From Nageia nagi (Eukaryota > Pinophyta): DNA of 64,000 bases. Positions 24,181-36,239 of the stretch are shown here, one piece after another; position 1 is the first letter of the stretch; every line of letters begins with the position of its first letter. Location of the stretch: positions 76,446,001-76,510,000 of the forward strand of contig JBITNC010000001.1 of the NCBI GenBank assembly GCA_050084985.1, read 5' to 3'. The notes beneath the pieces were generated by a model. It was not told the origin of the DNA, did no database searches, and was given only the letters and a program-made list of their open reading frames with translations. The position numbers and the translations under genes were made by a program.

Positions 24181-25631
24181 TCATTATTCCAAGTAGAAAA
24201 ATCAGTTGGCTAAGCTATGATTGAAGTATTGGTATCAAGTGAAGGATTTTCTACGGTTAAATCAAATATAGCTAATAATGGTATCATCCTTACAAGAACT
24301 ACAAGGGATACAACCCAAGAAGTCTTTTACCTAGTCCTCTTATGAGGAATTAATAGCTCTTGGAACTTAGGCTATCTAAAGGAATTGTTAGCACTACTTC
24401 TAGTAAGTCTATGTTCTAGAGGTGCCAAGGTTAGAAATACTAATTGATTGATAGTAGAGTAGCCAATAAGGTAAAATGAACCTTATAAGTTTGAAGAATA
24501 TAATTGATAGCAAACCTAACAAGGCTATCTAACCTATTTAAGCCTGCTAAATATGGAATTTTAATTTGTCCTATTGAACATGCCAGAAATGGAAGTTTCT
24601 ACTATTGATCAATATAATATAACATCAAAGGGTTTGTTTTGGTCAAGTTCTCCATTACTTGCAATAATAGGTTCCTTGAAAGAGCAGAAGGTGGTGGGAG
24701 TGCACTTGTGTTGGTTTTCTACTCAATCTTTAGGTTATAGGCTAGTTCCTATCTATTGTAAAGGTTTTAAATAACACAAAAGAGATAAAAGGCAGAGTTA
24801 CTAAAAGAGATAAACACATTAAACTAAAAAATTTAATCGAAAACTACATAGCTGAAGCATTGCAGCATAGGTAGTAATCCATAGCCAAGATTTAGAATAG
24901 TGTGCTATCTTACTCTTAGGGTCTCACAATCATAATACACAACCATAACTTAAGACAACATTCCATACATAATATTCATAGAAGCAATAAATAGCCACTT
25001 ATTTTAAGAGAAAAAAGCATTATATATTTGTATTATTATGTATGAAAGTAGCTTACAGACCTGGGAAAATTTACTAAAATGTTTGATCATATTGATTTTT
25101 AATAGTATACCATTTATATATTTACATGCCCTCCTAGGTTGTTATCTATCATCATATACATAATTACTCATCTTACTTGAAGTTGGTGAAGAAAACTATT
25201 TACAATAAATATTACAATTGTGTTATATTACACATTGAATAAGTAGCAACAATATGACTATTTAGAAATTTGCAATTTCTGAATAGTCATATTCATTGAA
25301 CCATAATATTCTTGACATGTTGTTGACTAGTTCTACTTTGGTCTTGTATTTGATTGAAGATGGTACTAAAGTTGATTGAAGAAGTACTCATATATAATTT
25401 GATAGGCATGATTTGACATTATGCTTTGTCTATAGTCATCTACTTCTTTGTAACCATTGATGATCCATACTGTAGTTCTCATTGAATAGATTAATGGGGT
25501 GATGGACAATATACCAAGTTAGTTCAAGAAGAAACTACCACTTGCTATGTGGAATTGAGTTGAAGTCATCACATTAACAAGGCCTCGAGGGTCCAACACT
25601 TAAAATCAAGTGGACCCAGGTGTTACTTCTA
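24181..25631. other. Unassigned AT-rich interval between gypsy and element C
   Basis: This is presumably the gypsy 5' untranslated region plus older DNA. I see no recognisable gene. A strong hairpin lies at 25251-25293. The five bases at its right end, 25632-25636, are the element C duplication. Confidence 0.4.
25251..25293. repeat. 20 bp inverted repeat with a 3-base loop
   Basis: The left arm AATATGACTATTTAGAAATT and right arm AATTTCTGAATAGTCATATT are separated by TGC and pair at all but one position, which would be a U-G pair in the plus-strand RNA. It could be a MITE remnant or a small RNA foldback. Confidence 0.85.
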
Positions 25632-25636
25632 AACTA

Positions 25637-26144
25637 TGAAGGATTTGAACTAGATCTAAACAAATCCTTTAGGACCTTAGACTAGGAAACTCAAGTGTAC
25701 ACAAGATAACACTTCTATAATTCTAAGAATTTCATTCACACAATATTACACCAATATAATGTGGTTCCTCCCTCCTTGGGAGTACATCCACAACTAGTTC
25801 TCTTATTCTCAAATCTATGTCTCTCTTACAACTATTCTCTAGCTCTCTCCTACACAACCAAGTAGAGTAATCTTACTCAAAACTTAGATATATTTACATG
25901 AGGAGAGGCCCTCTATTTATAGGTTGAGAGCACCTCCCTAACCTTCCTTTAACCCAAGGGTAAGGTTAGGGTTACATTAAATGTACCACCAAACTTCAAC
26001 CTACCAACTAACTCCTTTGGTAAAGTCAAAGTCTACATATTAAAGAATTCTATTAATCACTTAAGGTATCTACATACCTTTAAGTGATTAATTGAATTTA
26101 CAAGGAGACTAGATATTCACAATATTTCATTACAAATTCTAACA
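25637..26144 (-). repeat. 3' LTR of element C
   Basis: A 508 bp LTR of the same subtype as B, with an extra segment around 25711-25751 (containing cttctataattctaag) not present in B. The U3 near-palindrome is at about 26049-26096. Confidence 0.96.
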
Positions 26145-26155
26145 CTCCCCCTTAA
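26145..26155 (-). other. Polypurine tract of element C
   Basis: On the minus strand TTAAGGGGGAG lies directly against the LTR. Confidence 0.87.
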
Positions 26156-26630
26156 TGCAATATTGGGATAGAGCGTAGAAGAGAGAAGAGAGAGAGTAAG
26201 AGAGAGTTCTCCTCCATAGAGATACAAGTGGAGATGAGAACTTTTACATATTTTGAGAATCTTTTTGAGAACTAGTATGAGACTCACTACATTACCATTT
26301 GACAAAAATGGTTTACAATACAATCATTAACCACAACTGGTTTCACTGTACATAGTAGTCGATCAACTTTAAGCTGACATGTGAGTCTCCATGAGCTTGC
26401 TTTCACAAGGTGAGTAACCTGCATTTCTAAAGAAGATCCTGCATGCTACAAGCAACTCATGAACAAAATCAGTTAGATGCATCATATATTCAAATAAGAG
26501 AATCAAATAATGCCATCTTATAAATAACTGATCAATGGTGCACTATAAGCCATCATAGAGATGCCAAGCCATCACTCATAGTCACCTGTTGTATATAGAC
26601 ATGTGTTGATTTTAAAATAGAGTATAAAAT

Positions 26631-26923
26631 TGTACAACGAGTTTCTCACGCAGAGCAAACTCACCACGGAGGTATAGAATGTACAACAAGTTCGTCACGC
26701 AGAGTGAACTTACCACGGAGGTATATTAAATTACATGCTCAAAATTTGTACAATAAGTTTCTCACGCAGAGCAAACTCACCACGGAGGTATAAAATGTAC
26801 AACAAGTTTGTCACGCAGAGCAAACTTACCACTGAGGTATAAAATAATCAACACTCTATAACAACAATTGTACAACAAGTTTGTCATGCAGAGCAAACTT
26901 ACCACGGAGGTCTAGAATGTACA
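26631..26923 (-). repeat. Hairpin array in the 3' UTR of element C
   Basis: Five spaced hairpin units laid out like those in B. The unit at 26639-26662 has arms GAGTTT/AAACTC, and the unit at 26688-26711 has AAGTTC/GAACTT. The first and third units carry the loop TGCGT. Confidence 0.88.
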
Positions 26924-26970
26924 ATCAAAAAAGGCCTCTAAGAGGTGAAGTTGTCATCACTAACAAAAGT

Positions 26971-29900
26971 TTAAACTTCACTCCCCCTTGAGGGCAACTT
27001 CACCAACCCGAGAGAATCCTTAAGCTTGCAGAATTGAGCTTCAGGAAGGGGCTTGGTGAACAAATCAGCGGAGTTGTCAGTAGATGGACAATACTGCAAG
27101 TGTATGATGTCATCTAGAACCTTCTCCCTGATAAAATGAGCTTGGATTTCTACATGTTTGGTTTGCTGATGGAACACAGGATTCTTAGCCAAAGAGATAG
27201 CCGATTGATTATCTGATGAAATAAGAGATGGGCCATTTTGCTTATACCCAATTTCGGTCAGAAGATGTCTTAACCAAATAGCTTCTTGGGCGGCAACAGA
27301 CATGGCTTGATATTCAGCTTCGATGGTAGAAAGAGTCACAGTAGGTTGCTTCTTGGAAGCCCAAGAGATAGCACCTGAACCAATGCTAAACACATATGCA
27401 GAGGTTGATTTTCTATCATCTCTATCTCCTCCATAATCAAAATCTGAGAACCCTGAGAGAACAATCGAGGGCACTTTGGAATACTTAAGAGCAAGATCCT
27501 TTGTCCCTGTGACATACCTCAAGATTTGCTTAACAGCATTGAGGTGTTCAACATATGGTTTTTGCATGAATCGTGCCATCAGATTCACTGCAAAAGCAAT
27601 ATCAGGATGAGAGATAGTCAGATACAGAAGACTACCAATCAATTGTCTATAAGCTGTAGCATCAGCCAACTAAGAATCTGAGCTCAGTGATACAACGATT
27701 CCAGGAGAAACAGGTATTGCAGCATATTTACACTCTTCCATTCCAAACTTTTGCAAGATGTCTGATATATACTTAGATTGACTAAGATAAGTACAATCTT
27801 TGTGTTGGTATACTTGCATCCCAAGATAGTAATGCAATAGACCTAAATCAGTCATTTCAAATGTTGCCTTGAGTTTGGAGATGCACTCTTGGATGATTTC
27901 AATATTATTGCCTGTGATGAGAAGATCATCCACATAAAGGAGAATTATGACCACGTCTTGTCCTTGATTGAGTACATAGAGATCTGAATCTGAGAAGCAC
28001 TTGGAAAAACCAATATCTGCAAAGAATCCTGAAATTTTCTTATACCATGCTCTAGGTGCTTGCTTAAGTCCATACAAAGACTTCTTTAGCTTACACACAA
28101 GAGTCTCTTTTCCTTCTGGAATAAATCCTTCTGGTTGATTTATGTAGATTTCAACATCTAAGTCACCATTGAGAAATGCACTTTTGACATCAAGTTGAAA
28201 AGCTTTCCATCCTTGAGCTACAGAAAGAGCAAGAAGTATTCTGACAGTAGGCATCTTGGCTACAGGAGCAAAGGTTTCCTCATAATCAATACCATATTTC
28301 TGAGCGAATCCTTTGGCTACTAACCTTGCCTTGTATTTTTCAATTTTTCCATCAGAATTGTACTTGACCTTGTATATCCATTTATTGCCAATCACATTTT
28401 TCTCATTGGGATAAGGAACCAAATCCCAAGTTTCATTTTTCATGAGAGCCTCATACTCAACTTTCATAGCTTCCATCCAACACTCTTGCTTGGAAGCTTC
28501 TTTGAAGGTGGATGGCTCATGCATATTATCAATTTTGGCAAATAAGGATTTATTCAAGGTCATACTTCTTGTAATTCTCTGTGCTGGAGAATTTTGCTCT
28601 TGTGGTGACTTCTCTACATGCTCATCCAACCAGTTAGGTGCAGGCGAAGAATCATCTGAATCAGATATTTCAGCATGAGAGGTCGTATCCTCAGAAAGTT
28701 CATTGAACTTAACATCCCTAGACACAAAGACTATTTTATGGGATGAAGAGTAGAGCCTGTATCCTCTATGCTGATTATCATACCCCACAAAGATGCATTT
28801 TTTTGATCGTTTATCTAGCTTCTTTCTTTTCTCTGAGGTAATGAAGGCAAATGCATCACAACTGAAGATTCTGAAGTGTGAGAGGTTAGGTTTCTTTCCT
28901 GTCCATGCTTCATATGGAGTTTTACCTTCAACTGCCTTAGTAGGACACCTATTTAGGGTGTGAATAGCAGTGTGAACAGCTTCGCCCCATAAGAAATTAG
29001 GAAGGTTACCCAACATGCATCTTGCCATTTCCATAATCGTGCGATTCTTCCTTTCAGCAACTCCATTTTGCTGAGGGGTGTAAGGGATTATGAATTGTCG
29101 CTTAATCCCGTGTTTAACACAAAAGTCGTTAAACTCATTGCTATTATATTCACCCCCATTGTCTGATCTCAGCATTTTGATCTTAAAATCAGTTTGATTT
29201 TCAACAAGTGCCTTGAAGTCTTGAAACCTGTCAAAAGTTTGATCCTTGTGCTCAAGTAGATAACCAAATGTCATCCTACTGAAGTCATCAATGAAGGTCA
29301 GAACATAAGAAGCTCCACCTAGTGACTTAGTCTGAAAAGGACCCATCAAATCTGAATGCACAAGCTGAAGAGGACAAGTAGCCCGAGTTGCCTTATCTTT
29401 TTCAAACTTTTGCCTATGCATCTTTCCTAGAATGCACCTTTCACAAAGACCAACTGTGGGTGAAATATTAGGTAAACCTTCCACAAGTTCTTGAGTTTTC
29501 ATAGCTTGAATACTCTTGTGGTTAAGATGTCCTAATCGTTGATGCCAAAGATTTCCTTTTGAACAAATATTTGTAGCAAGACAAATCTTTGAAGGTACTT
29601 GATCCACAATATAAAGGTCATTCTTTACTGATCCTTTCATCAAAGTGGCAAGTCCTTTCTTAACACACCAAGAGTGTGAGGTAAACTCAAATGAGCATCC
29701 TTTCCTTGTAATCTGAATCACGGAGATGAGATTCATCCTTAGTTTAGGCACATAAAAGACATTGTCAAGAGTCTTTCCATGAATCTTCACACTTCCTATT
29801 CTGTGAACATCAAGGACTGTATTATCACCTATCACAACTGCATCCTTTTTGTATTTATGAAAGTTTTCAAACTTATCTTTTTCATAACACATGTGATTAG

Positions 29901-30897
29901 TGCATCCTGTATCAACAATCCAATCATTTGAAATAGTTTGAGTCATTGAGTAGTAGGCAACAGAAGCAGCATGCTTGTTCTTCTTTTTATTATTGAAATT
30001 TCTCATATTTGCATTTCCTTTTCCTTTTTGAGCAAATTTTTTTTTGCGACAATCATACTCTTTGTGCCCAAAGATGCCACAGAAGTTACAATTCCCATCA
30101 AACTTTTCTTGAGGTGTTGGATTGCTTGATCCTGCTTTATCATTCCTGTGCCTGTAGTTGCCATGATTGTTGTTGTTGTTGCCCTTTTTGTCATACTTCC
30201 TGAAGGTAGATGAGGACTTGTTGTCTTTGAATTTGTAATGTTTGAACTTTTTCTTGAAAGGAGTTTTGGTTGCTCCTAGAGCAATACTATGGTCCTTTGG
30301 AGAAAGGTTCAACATTTTCTTGTTCAAAGTTTCCTCATGCTTTAGAAGAAGTCTTGAAAGGTTATCAAGTGAGATGACATCTTCTTCATCATCAAGCCTT
30401 GTTTCCATAACTATGACAAAGTTGCTGAACTTTGAAGTAAGGCTTTGTAGAATGATGAAGACCATGAACTCATCATTGATCCAGTTGCATCCACAACCAA
30501 CCAGTTGTGTCCTGAGGTCAATGATTTTGTTTAAGTAGATGGAGGCACTTTCATCTTCACTTTGTCGATACTGCAACAACTTTTGTAGAATGGTAAACCT
30601 CCTTGAAAATTTGGACCCAAGGTAGATTTTCTTTAACCTATCCCAAGCTTCCTTTGCTGAAGTTGATGAAAAAATCATGAGAAGGACATCATCTGAAACT
30701 GCACGGTATATCATAGAAGTTGCTAACTCATTCTTTGAGTTGTATACTTCAAGAGCCTTCTCATCGGTAGGAGCAACCGCATCTTCACTAACTGTCTGCC
30801 ATAGCTTTCTTGCTTGTAACTCGGCTTTCATACGTGGTTCCCATATTCCAAAGTTGGAACCATCGAGTATGTGCTTGGGAACGAAGGTTTCAACCAT
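26971..30897 (-). CDS. Copia gag-pol polyprotein of element C, one internal TAG
   Basis: The gag ATG is at 30897-30895. An upstream in-frame extension to 31119 is only leader sequence joined by a one-base change. The protein runs 1075 codons to a TAG at 27672-27670, then 232 more codons to the TAA at 26971. In order: gag (residues about 1-190), zinc knuckle CNFCGIFGHKEYDC, protease with WIVDTGCTNHMC, integrase with its HHCC finger (HQRLGH...CERC) and the D, D and E core (VHSDLMGPF, FIDDFSRM, PQQNGVAERK), RT with FQLDVKSAFLNG and LLYVDDLLI, and, after the TAG, RNase H with TLSTIEAEY, SDNQSAISLAKN and TKHVEIQAHF. It packages, copies and integrates the element. RNase H needs readthrough, or help in trans. 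Confidence 0.95.
27670..27672 (-). other. In-frame TAG at the RT/RNase H junction
   Basis: The stop follows SSDS and precedes LADATAYRQL. The same TAG in the same context is present in A (near 3412) and B (near 10650), whereas E has CAA at this codon. Confidence 0.93.
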
Positions 30898-31702
30898 TGC
30901 TACAAAAACAAATAAATATACAATAAGAATGTAAACTTTTACAATTTTTCCATCTATACATATAAAACATTTAATAAGCAAACATGTCCACATGTGTAAA
31001 CTCATTAACCACGATCCATAGAAGGATAAAGTTGGGGTTGTTTTCTTGTATAGAATTAGGCCTTCACCTGGATGCCCGCAAGGTGGAGCCCAGGTACTAC
31101 CAGTCCTCAACCAGTTCACCTTGGTCAGTGATATACTCTCACAAGGAGAAGTACTTACTATTTTCCAAGGATCCGACGTATCTTGGACCGGCCATTTTAA
31201 TTATCTTGATTAAGGGTTTCAGTTTTCCTCCTAGGTTATCAGGATAATCCCTGAATGGACGTGCGGACATGTGGTATCACTACACACATGCATGTCCACC
31301 TAATAGAGTTATGTCCAATCCAACAGAGGTCTTAGGGGCAATTAAGACGGACTTACCACCACTTGGTTCTTCGGACTAAAAGGGCTCCAGTCTGCCCTGT
31401 CCTCACCTCATGGCTCCCCAAACAAGTCATGTTGTGGAAAATACATGCGGATGTATTCATTTTAGGGGTTACTTTTCACATTTTTGCGTATTGCAAGTAT
31501 AAGCAAATGTGCAAAAAATATAAAGTAAGGTGAAAAATACTCCATCCACACGAACTTGAAACCTTAAGAGGCCAAAAAAAATTGAGTCCAATGGGTTTTG
31601 TTCTAACCCCTAAAGGACTTTTACATTGTTCATATTTTTCTCACTTTATTCAAGCACTTAATGAATTAAACAAAGAACTAAGTCCTACTTAGTATTTAAT
31701 TC

Positions 31703-31860
31703 ATAACATGCATTGTATCATGACTTAAAAATTTAAGTAAGCATGCATCATGCATTAAAAATTTAAGTCCTAAGTATACTTATAACATGCATTCTATCAT
31801 GACTTAAAATTTAAGTAAGCATGCATCATGCATTAAAAAATTTAAGTCCTAAGCATGTTT
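31703..31860. repeat. 79 bp tandem duplication in the leader of C
   Basis: Two copies of a segment starting ataacatgcatt and ending near aagtcctaag follow each other, the first at 31703-31781. B has only one copy at the matching place (near 14665), so the duplication arose in the C lineage. Confidence 0.85.
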
Positions 31861-32459
31861 TAGTCTTCAAATAAGATACATGCATCTAGATAAAATTTAA
31901 GTATAAATTGATACTAGCCCCCCTTTTTACTTAAATTGTTATCCCTCGTAACTAGGCTTAAAGATGGCATATGCATTTAAATTAAACATGCAATGTGGAG
32001 GAGAATATTAGAAATAGTCTAAGTACTCCTAAGGGCATTAATGGGTGCAATTGACTTGGAAGGTGGAATAGGAGACCCATACCCCTATTTTAAATGATTT
32101 GTAATGCTTTGTCCTAAGTCAATAATCATTAAATGCTTAGTAGGTATAAAATATGACCCCCCCTTGTTCTTTCCACAAAAAAGACACGTTGCTTTTTGGA
32201 AGTGAAAATATGTAGGTGGTCAAAAAACAAAACTAAGGCATTTAAGGTGACTTGGAAGACTTGCAAGGTGTTGGTAGCCATCAACCTTGACCATGGAAGG
32301 AGGATGACCGATATGGAGGCTTAGAAGACATCCAATGGAGGTGCAGGAGGCTGACCAGAGAGGAGGAGCTTAGGAGAAAAAGGAAGGAGAAGACTTCAGC
32401 TAGCTGTGAGGTTGGCAAGCATGGGAGGACGAGGATGGATGCACAACCGGTGCGGGTGT

Positions 32460-32575
32460 GAGCAGGCTGAGGACAGGAGGTAGCCGAGTGATCATTTTAA
32501 TCCATGAAATAGTGTTTGCATCGTGTATGGTGGTAAGCGTGTGGGAAGGGGTGAACCAGCGCAGACCAGCGGGCG
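32460..32575 (-). pseudogene. PPR-like fragment in the leader of C
   Basis: The minus strand reads TLTTIHDANTISWIKMITRL, matching the DTISWTEMIVG core in element B. The surroundings are more decayed than in B. It is the same kind of captured fragment in the same place and orientation within the element. Confidence 0.55.
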
Positions 32576-33786
32576 GTAGAAGCATGGGCGAAGGCGGCAG
32601 AGTGAAGCCAATCAACGCGTGGTGGTTGCTAGGTGTTTCCTAGACAAGAGAGATCTGAGTTTTGACAGTGGGATGCTAGCGGCAGGGGTTGCTGAGCAAC
32701 AAACAGTGAATGCTCTGCATGTCGACGCCTCCTCCGTGCACCACCAGGCAGCGCCGGTGAGGTAGTGGCATGTTGGTGTGGTGTACAGTAGGCCATGCAA
32801 TGACTACAAACAAACTGGGGTCTGCATCATGCGTTGTGGCAAACAACTCACGTGCACAGCGTCAACCATGGTCGCAGGCTGTCGTGGCTGCCCAGTCGTG
32901 GAATTCGTGGCGAGCGGGAGGAGTGGCTCCGCGGGGCTAAGGAGCAGCGGAGCGCAGGCAGGCTGAGGAGCAACGACGTGCGAGGGGCGGTAGCGGTGGA
33001 GCGGCGGAGGTGGCGCGCGTGGGAGAATGCCCCCGCGTGTTAAAAAATTTGACCCCCCAATAACATTTATTTTTAAACAAATTTATATGATTTGAATTAA
33101 TTAATCAAAACTATATAGTTTTTGATTTTTATTTTAAAAACGAATGTAAAATATATATAAAAATATATATATATGTTTAATGATATTGTAAACAGATTAA
33201 AAAAATATATTTTTGATTGAAAACAAAAAATATATAATTGTGTTTGGATTAGTGTAAACCAAATAATATATATATATATATAGATATATATTTTTGATTA
33301 TGTTTAACCAAAAGATAATATATATATATATATTTTTAGATTGAGCCTTAGCACATAGTATTGTGCCTCTTAAAAAATTGTCCTCCTCTTTATTTCAACA
33401 AAAAAAATTGCACCTTCCTCCTTTTTTTTTGATATTGTTCACAAAAGACTATTGTAAAAAATCTTTTCAATAAGATGCTAGCATAATATATTTTTGCTCA
33501 AAAGAAAAAAACATTTTCTTTGTACATTAAAATTAGATTACTAACATAAAAGTTTGTTAGTAAGAAGAGAATAGCAAAAATATATTATGGTATTGCTAAG
33601 ACATTGACATTGAGCTAGCATAATCATACAAAAGATTAGTATCATAATGAACTTTGTTAAAGAAGGATAGAAGGTTATACCTTTGCAAACCTTTTACCTC
33701 ACAATGAAGAATGAAGATCTCCAAAGTTGAGAAGGATGAAGCACTTCCAAGATGTAGCTTCCACACCAAAAGAGCTTCCTCAACGT

Positions 33787-33799
33787 GGCTCTGATACCA
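33787..33799 (-). other. Primer binding site of element C
   Basis: On the minus strand this reads TGGTATCAGAGCC, two bases from the 5' LTR. Confidence 0.93.
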
Positions 33800-33801
33800 A
33801 A

Positions 33802-34308
33802 TGAAGGATTTGAACTAGATCTAAACAAATCCTTTAGGACCTTAGACTAGGAAACTCAAGTGTACACAAGATAACACTTCTATAATTCTAAGAATTTCAT
33901 TCACACAATATTACACCAATATAATGTGGTTCCTCCCTCTTGGGAGTACATCCACAACTAGTTCTCTTATTCTCAAATCTATGTCTCTCTTACAACTATT
34001 CTCTAGCTCTCTCCTACACAACCAAGTAGAGTAATCTTACTCAAAACTTAGATATATTTACATGAGGAGAGGCCCTCTATTTATAGGTTGAGAGCACCTC
34101 CCTAACCTTCCTTTAACCCAAGGGTAAGGTTAGGGTTACATTAAATGTACCACCAAACTTCAACCTACCAACTAACTCCTTTGGTAAAGTCAAAGTCTAC
34201 ATATTAAAGAATTCTATTAATCACTTAAGGTATCTACATACCTTTAAGTGATTAATTGAATTTACAAGGAGTCTAGATATTCACAATATTTCATTACAAA
34301 TTCTAACA
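33802..34308 (-). repeat. 5' LTR of element C
   Basis: 507 bp, nearly identical to 25637-26144. Confidence 0.97.
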
Positions 34309-34313
34309 AACTA

Positions 34314-35830
34314 TTACTCTCATCTTAGTTTGGTGGGTTCTATTTCTTTTCTCTACGCTCTATTGATGATCTGGATATCTTTAGTACCCTTTGATTTTGG
34401 CTAAAAGTTCTAACGTCATTACTCAAAATTAGAAGGATTTATTTAGTATCTTCATGGATCTTCACCTGCCATTACTTTTATTGAGACCCACTAATTTTAG
34501 CCAAAAATAATGATGTTACTATTGAAAATTGACATGTTCTATTTACTTCTTCATCGAAGTACATATATCCCCATGGCATAGATCTATTGGACATGCATGC
34601 ATACCAACATAACAAAATGTCAAAGTACAAGGAGAATTATGAAGGCTAGATAGCCAGCACCTTTATAAATTTTATTTTCCCTTGAATGTGTCAAATTTTC
34701 ACATCTCAAAATGAGAACTTAGGGGTGGTGGAAGGATATTTGTTATTTATGGCATTTATTATTAAACATGTGGTTGTGGGGAGTCATTTGTGGTTGTTCC
34801 CCTCGTGCTGATTGGTTTTGTGTCATTGTTTGAATGAGGATGTGTTTATTATATTAAGACCGATTGTGGTAAAAAATTATGATTTTATAATTTCTAATAG
34901 TTTTTCACAAATATCCTTCAAGACATCAACATTCTCATAAAAAGATTGAATCTATCCAAACCGTTTATTCGGTTTGACAAACGTTTTGTTCCATTTTATT
35001 GTTGATAGTGATCTTGTCAATGTGAGAAAATTTTATATTCGTAATTTGTGCTTATTTTTGGATTTGAACAATTAAAAATCTGGATAACAAATTTCATTAT
35101 GTAACAATGCTTATAAAATTCCAAATCATATTGATTTCAATATACATAATTAAAGCTCAAACTTCAACTGATGAAACCATTGAAAGGACTAAATAATTAA
35201 ATTATTATTATAATAAAATGATTAAAAATTTGTAAAATAATATTCACCTCCTGAGAATGAAAAACGGCCTCTCTTTCCCTGAACAACAACTACTGATCTC
35301 TTTGTGGGTATTGCAGTATTGGCCTAAGATCATTTAGAAAACAGAATGGCTGCATAGAACTCATACTCACAACAACATTGTAGTATTGAGTACTAAGCAG
35401 ATTATGAATTTGATTACTTAAATATGTTACTGTTGTCTGCTCTCGACGGAGGAGGAATGATGACGTGAGAACCGTGGGAGGAAGTTTTGGACTCCACTTT
35501 ATGATTTGGTTGTCTGGGGAAATTTAAAGATACCTGTCACAGAATAGAATCTGTGAAACTTTTGAAATCCATTAAAAGCTGCAGGTATTAAAAAATGGAG
35601 ACCGAATTAAAACATTGTGCTCTTTCCTCATCCAAACTAACGATCTAACACTACTGCTAATAGTTTCTTTTATACATTATTCGTACACCCTCACATTCTT
35701 TAGATAATCTGTAATGTTATTCGCGTTCACATTCTCGGTGTAAATTTTTGGATATACATTCTTACTACTTGTCATTGTTGTATCCGTTTCCGCAACAATC
35801 AGCTCACAAGTTTAATTACTCTTTGAGCAT
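34314..35830. other. Unassigned interval right of element C
   Basis: No gene recognised. Around 34375-34560 a segment of roughly 100 bases seems to occur twice in diverged form (ttttggctaaaa...tagtatcttcatgga, then ttttagccaaaa...cttcttcatcga). The rest is AT-rich. Confidence 0.35.
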
Positions 35831-35832
35831 AC

Positions 35833-36235
35833 AATCGTATAGTTGATAAAGTCTAGAGGATTTCTATTTATATTTTACTGCAAATCTGACGTTTCCAACT
35901 AATGTATCCTATGAAACTTCATTGTGTTTTGCAGAAAATCCAACAGATTCTTTCGGGACAAGACTTTGATTGTACTGACGTAGAGCATAGTATGAATTTG
36001 ACAGCAACTTTACAGTTGCCAATAGTCCTCTTCATTGCAGAGATTTAGTACAAAATACTTTCATGGGCACATCTTTAATGATTCCTTCTGCAAAGATGTA
36101 TGTTGCTATTACTGCTGTCAAATCTGCTCACATATCGATTTCAAAGGTTTCTGCTTTGCTGATATTATAATTGTTTAATATAATAGCATCATCACTTAAA
36201 GTCTCCAAATAACCGCTCACTCTATCGCTGTCAAA
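35833..36235 (-). pseudogene. Unidentified decayed coding remnant
   Basis: One minus-strand frame runs for about 130 codons with only three internal stops before a terminal one. It includes SDRVSGYLETLSDDAIILNN, ADLTAVIATYIFAEGIIKDV and LVPKESVGFSAKHNEVS. The amino-acid composition is that of a folded protein rather than random AT-rich translation. I do not recognise the family. It may be an exon of a dead host gene. Confidence 0.35.
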
Positions 36236-36239
36236 AATT

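Larger units (their letters stand above)
30898..33786 (-). other. 5' untranslated leader of element C
   Basis: A leader of about 2.9 kb. A predicted intron lies at 30900-31356 (donor GTAAGT, acceptor TTTTTGTAG, 457 nt). It also has a 79 bp tandem duplication at 31703-31860, a GC-richer coding-like part at 32400-33040 with PPR-like residues, and AT-rich DNA with TA runs at 33050-33350. Confidence 0.8.
25637..34308 (-). mobile_element. Ty1/copia LTR retrotransposon C, youngest and best preserved copy
   Basis: A full-length element of 8672 bp with LTRs 25637-26144 and 33802-34308 and a perfect duplication AACTA at 25632-25636 and 34309-34313. By eye the LTRs differ by a single substitution and one 1-base gap, so insertion was recent on this measure. 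The polyprotein is open except for one in-frame TAG. All other structural parts (primer site, leader, predicted intron, hairpin array and polypurine tract) are present. Confidence 0.97.

Noticed and set aside
30898-31119. N-terminal extension of gag in element C
   Set aside because: It exists only because one base is missing in the leader relative to B; the gag start MVETF is shared by all copies and the extension contains the predicted intron.
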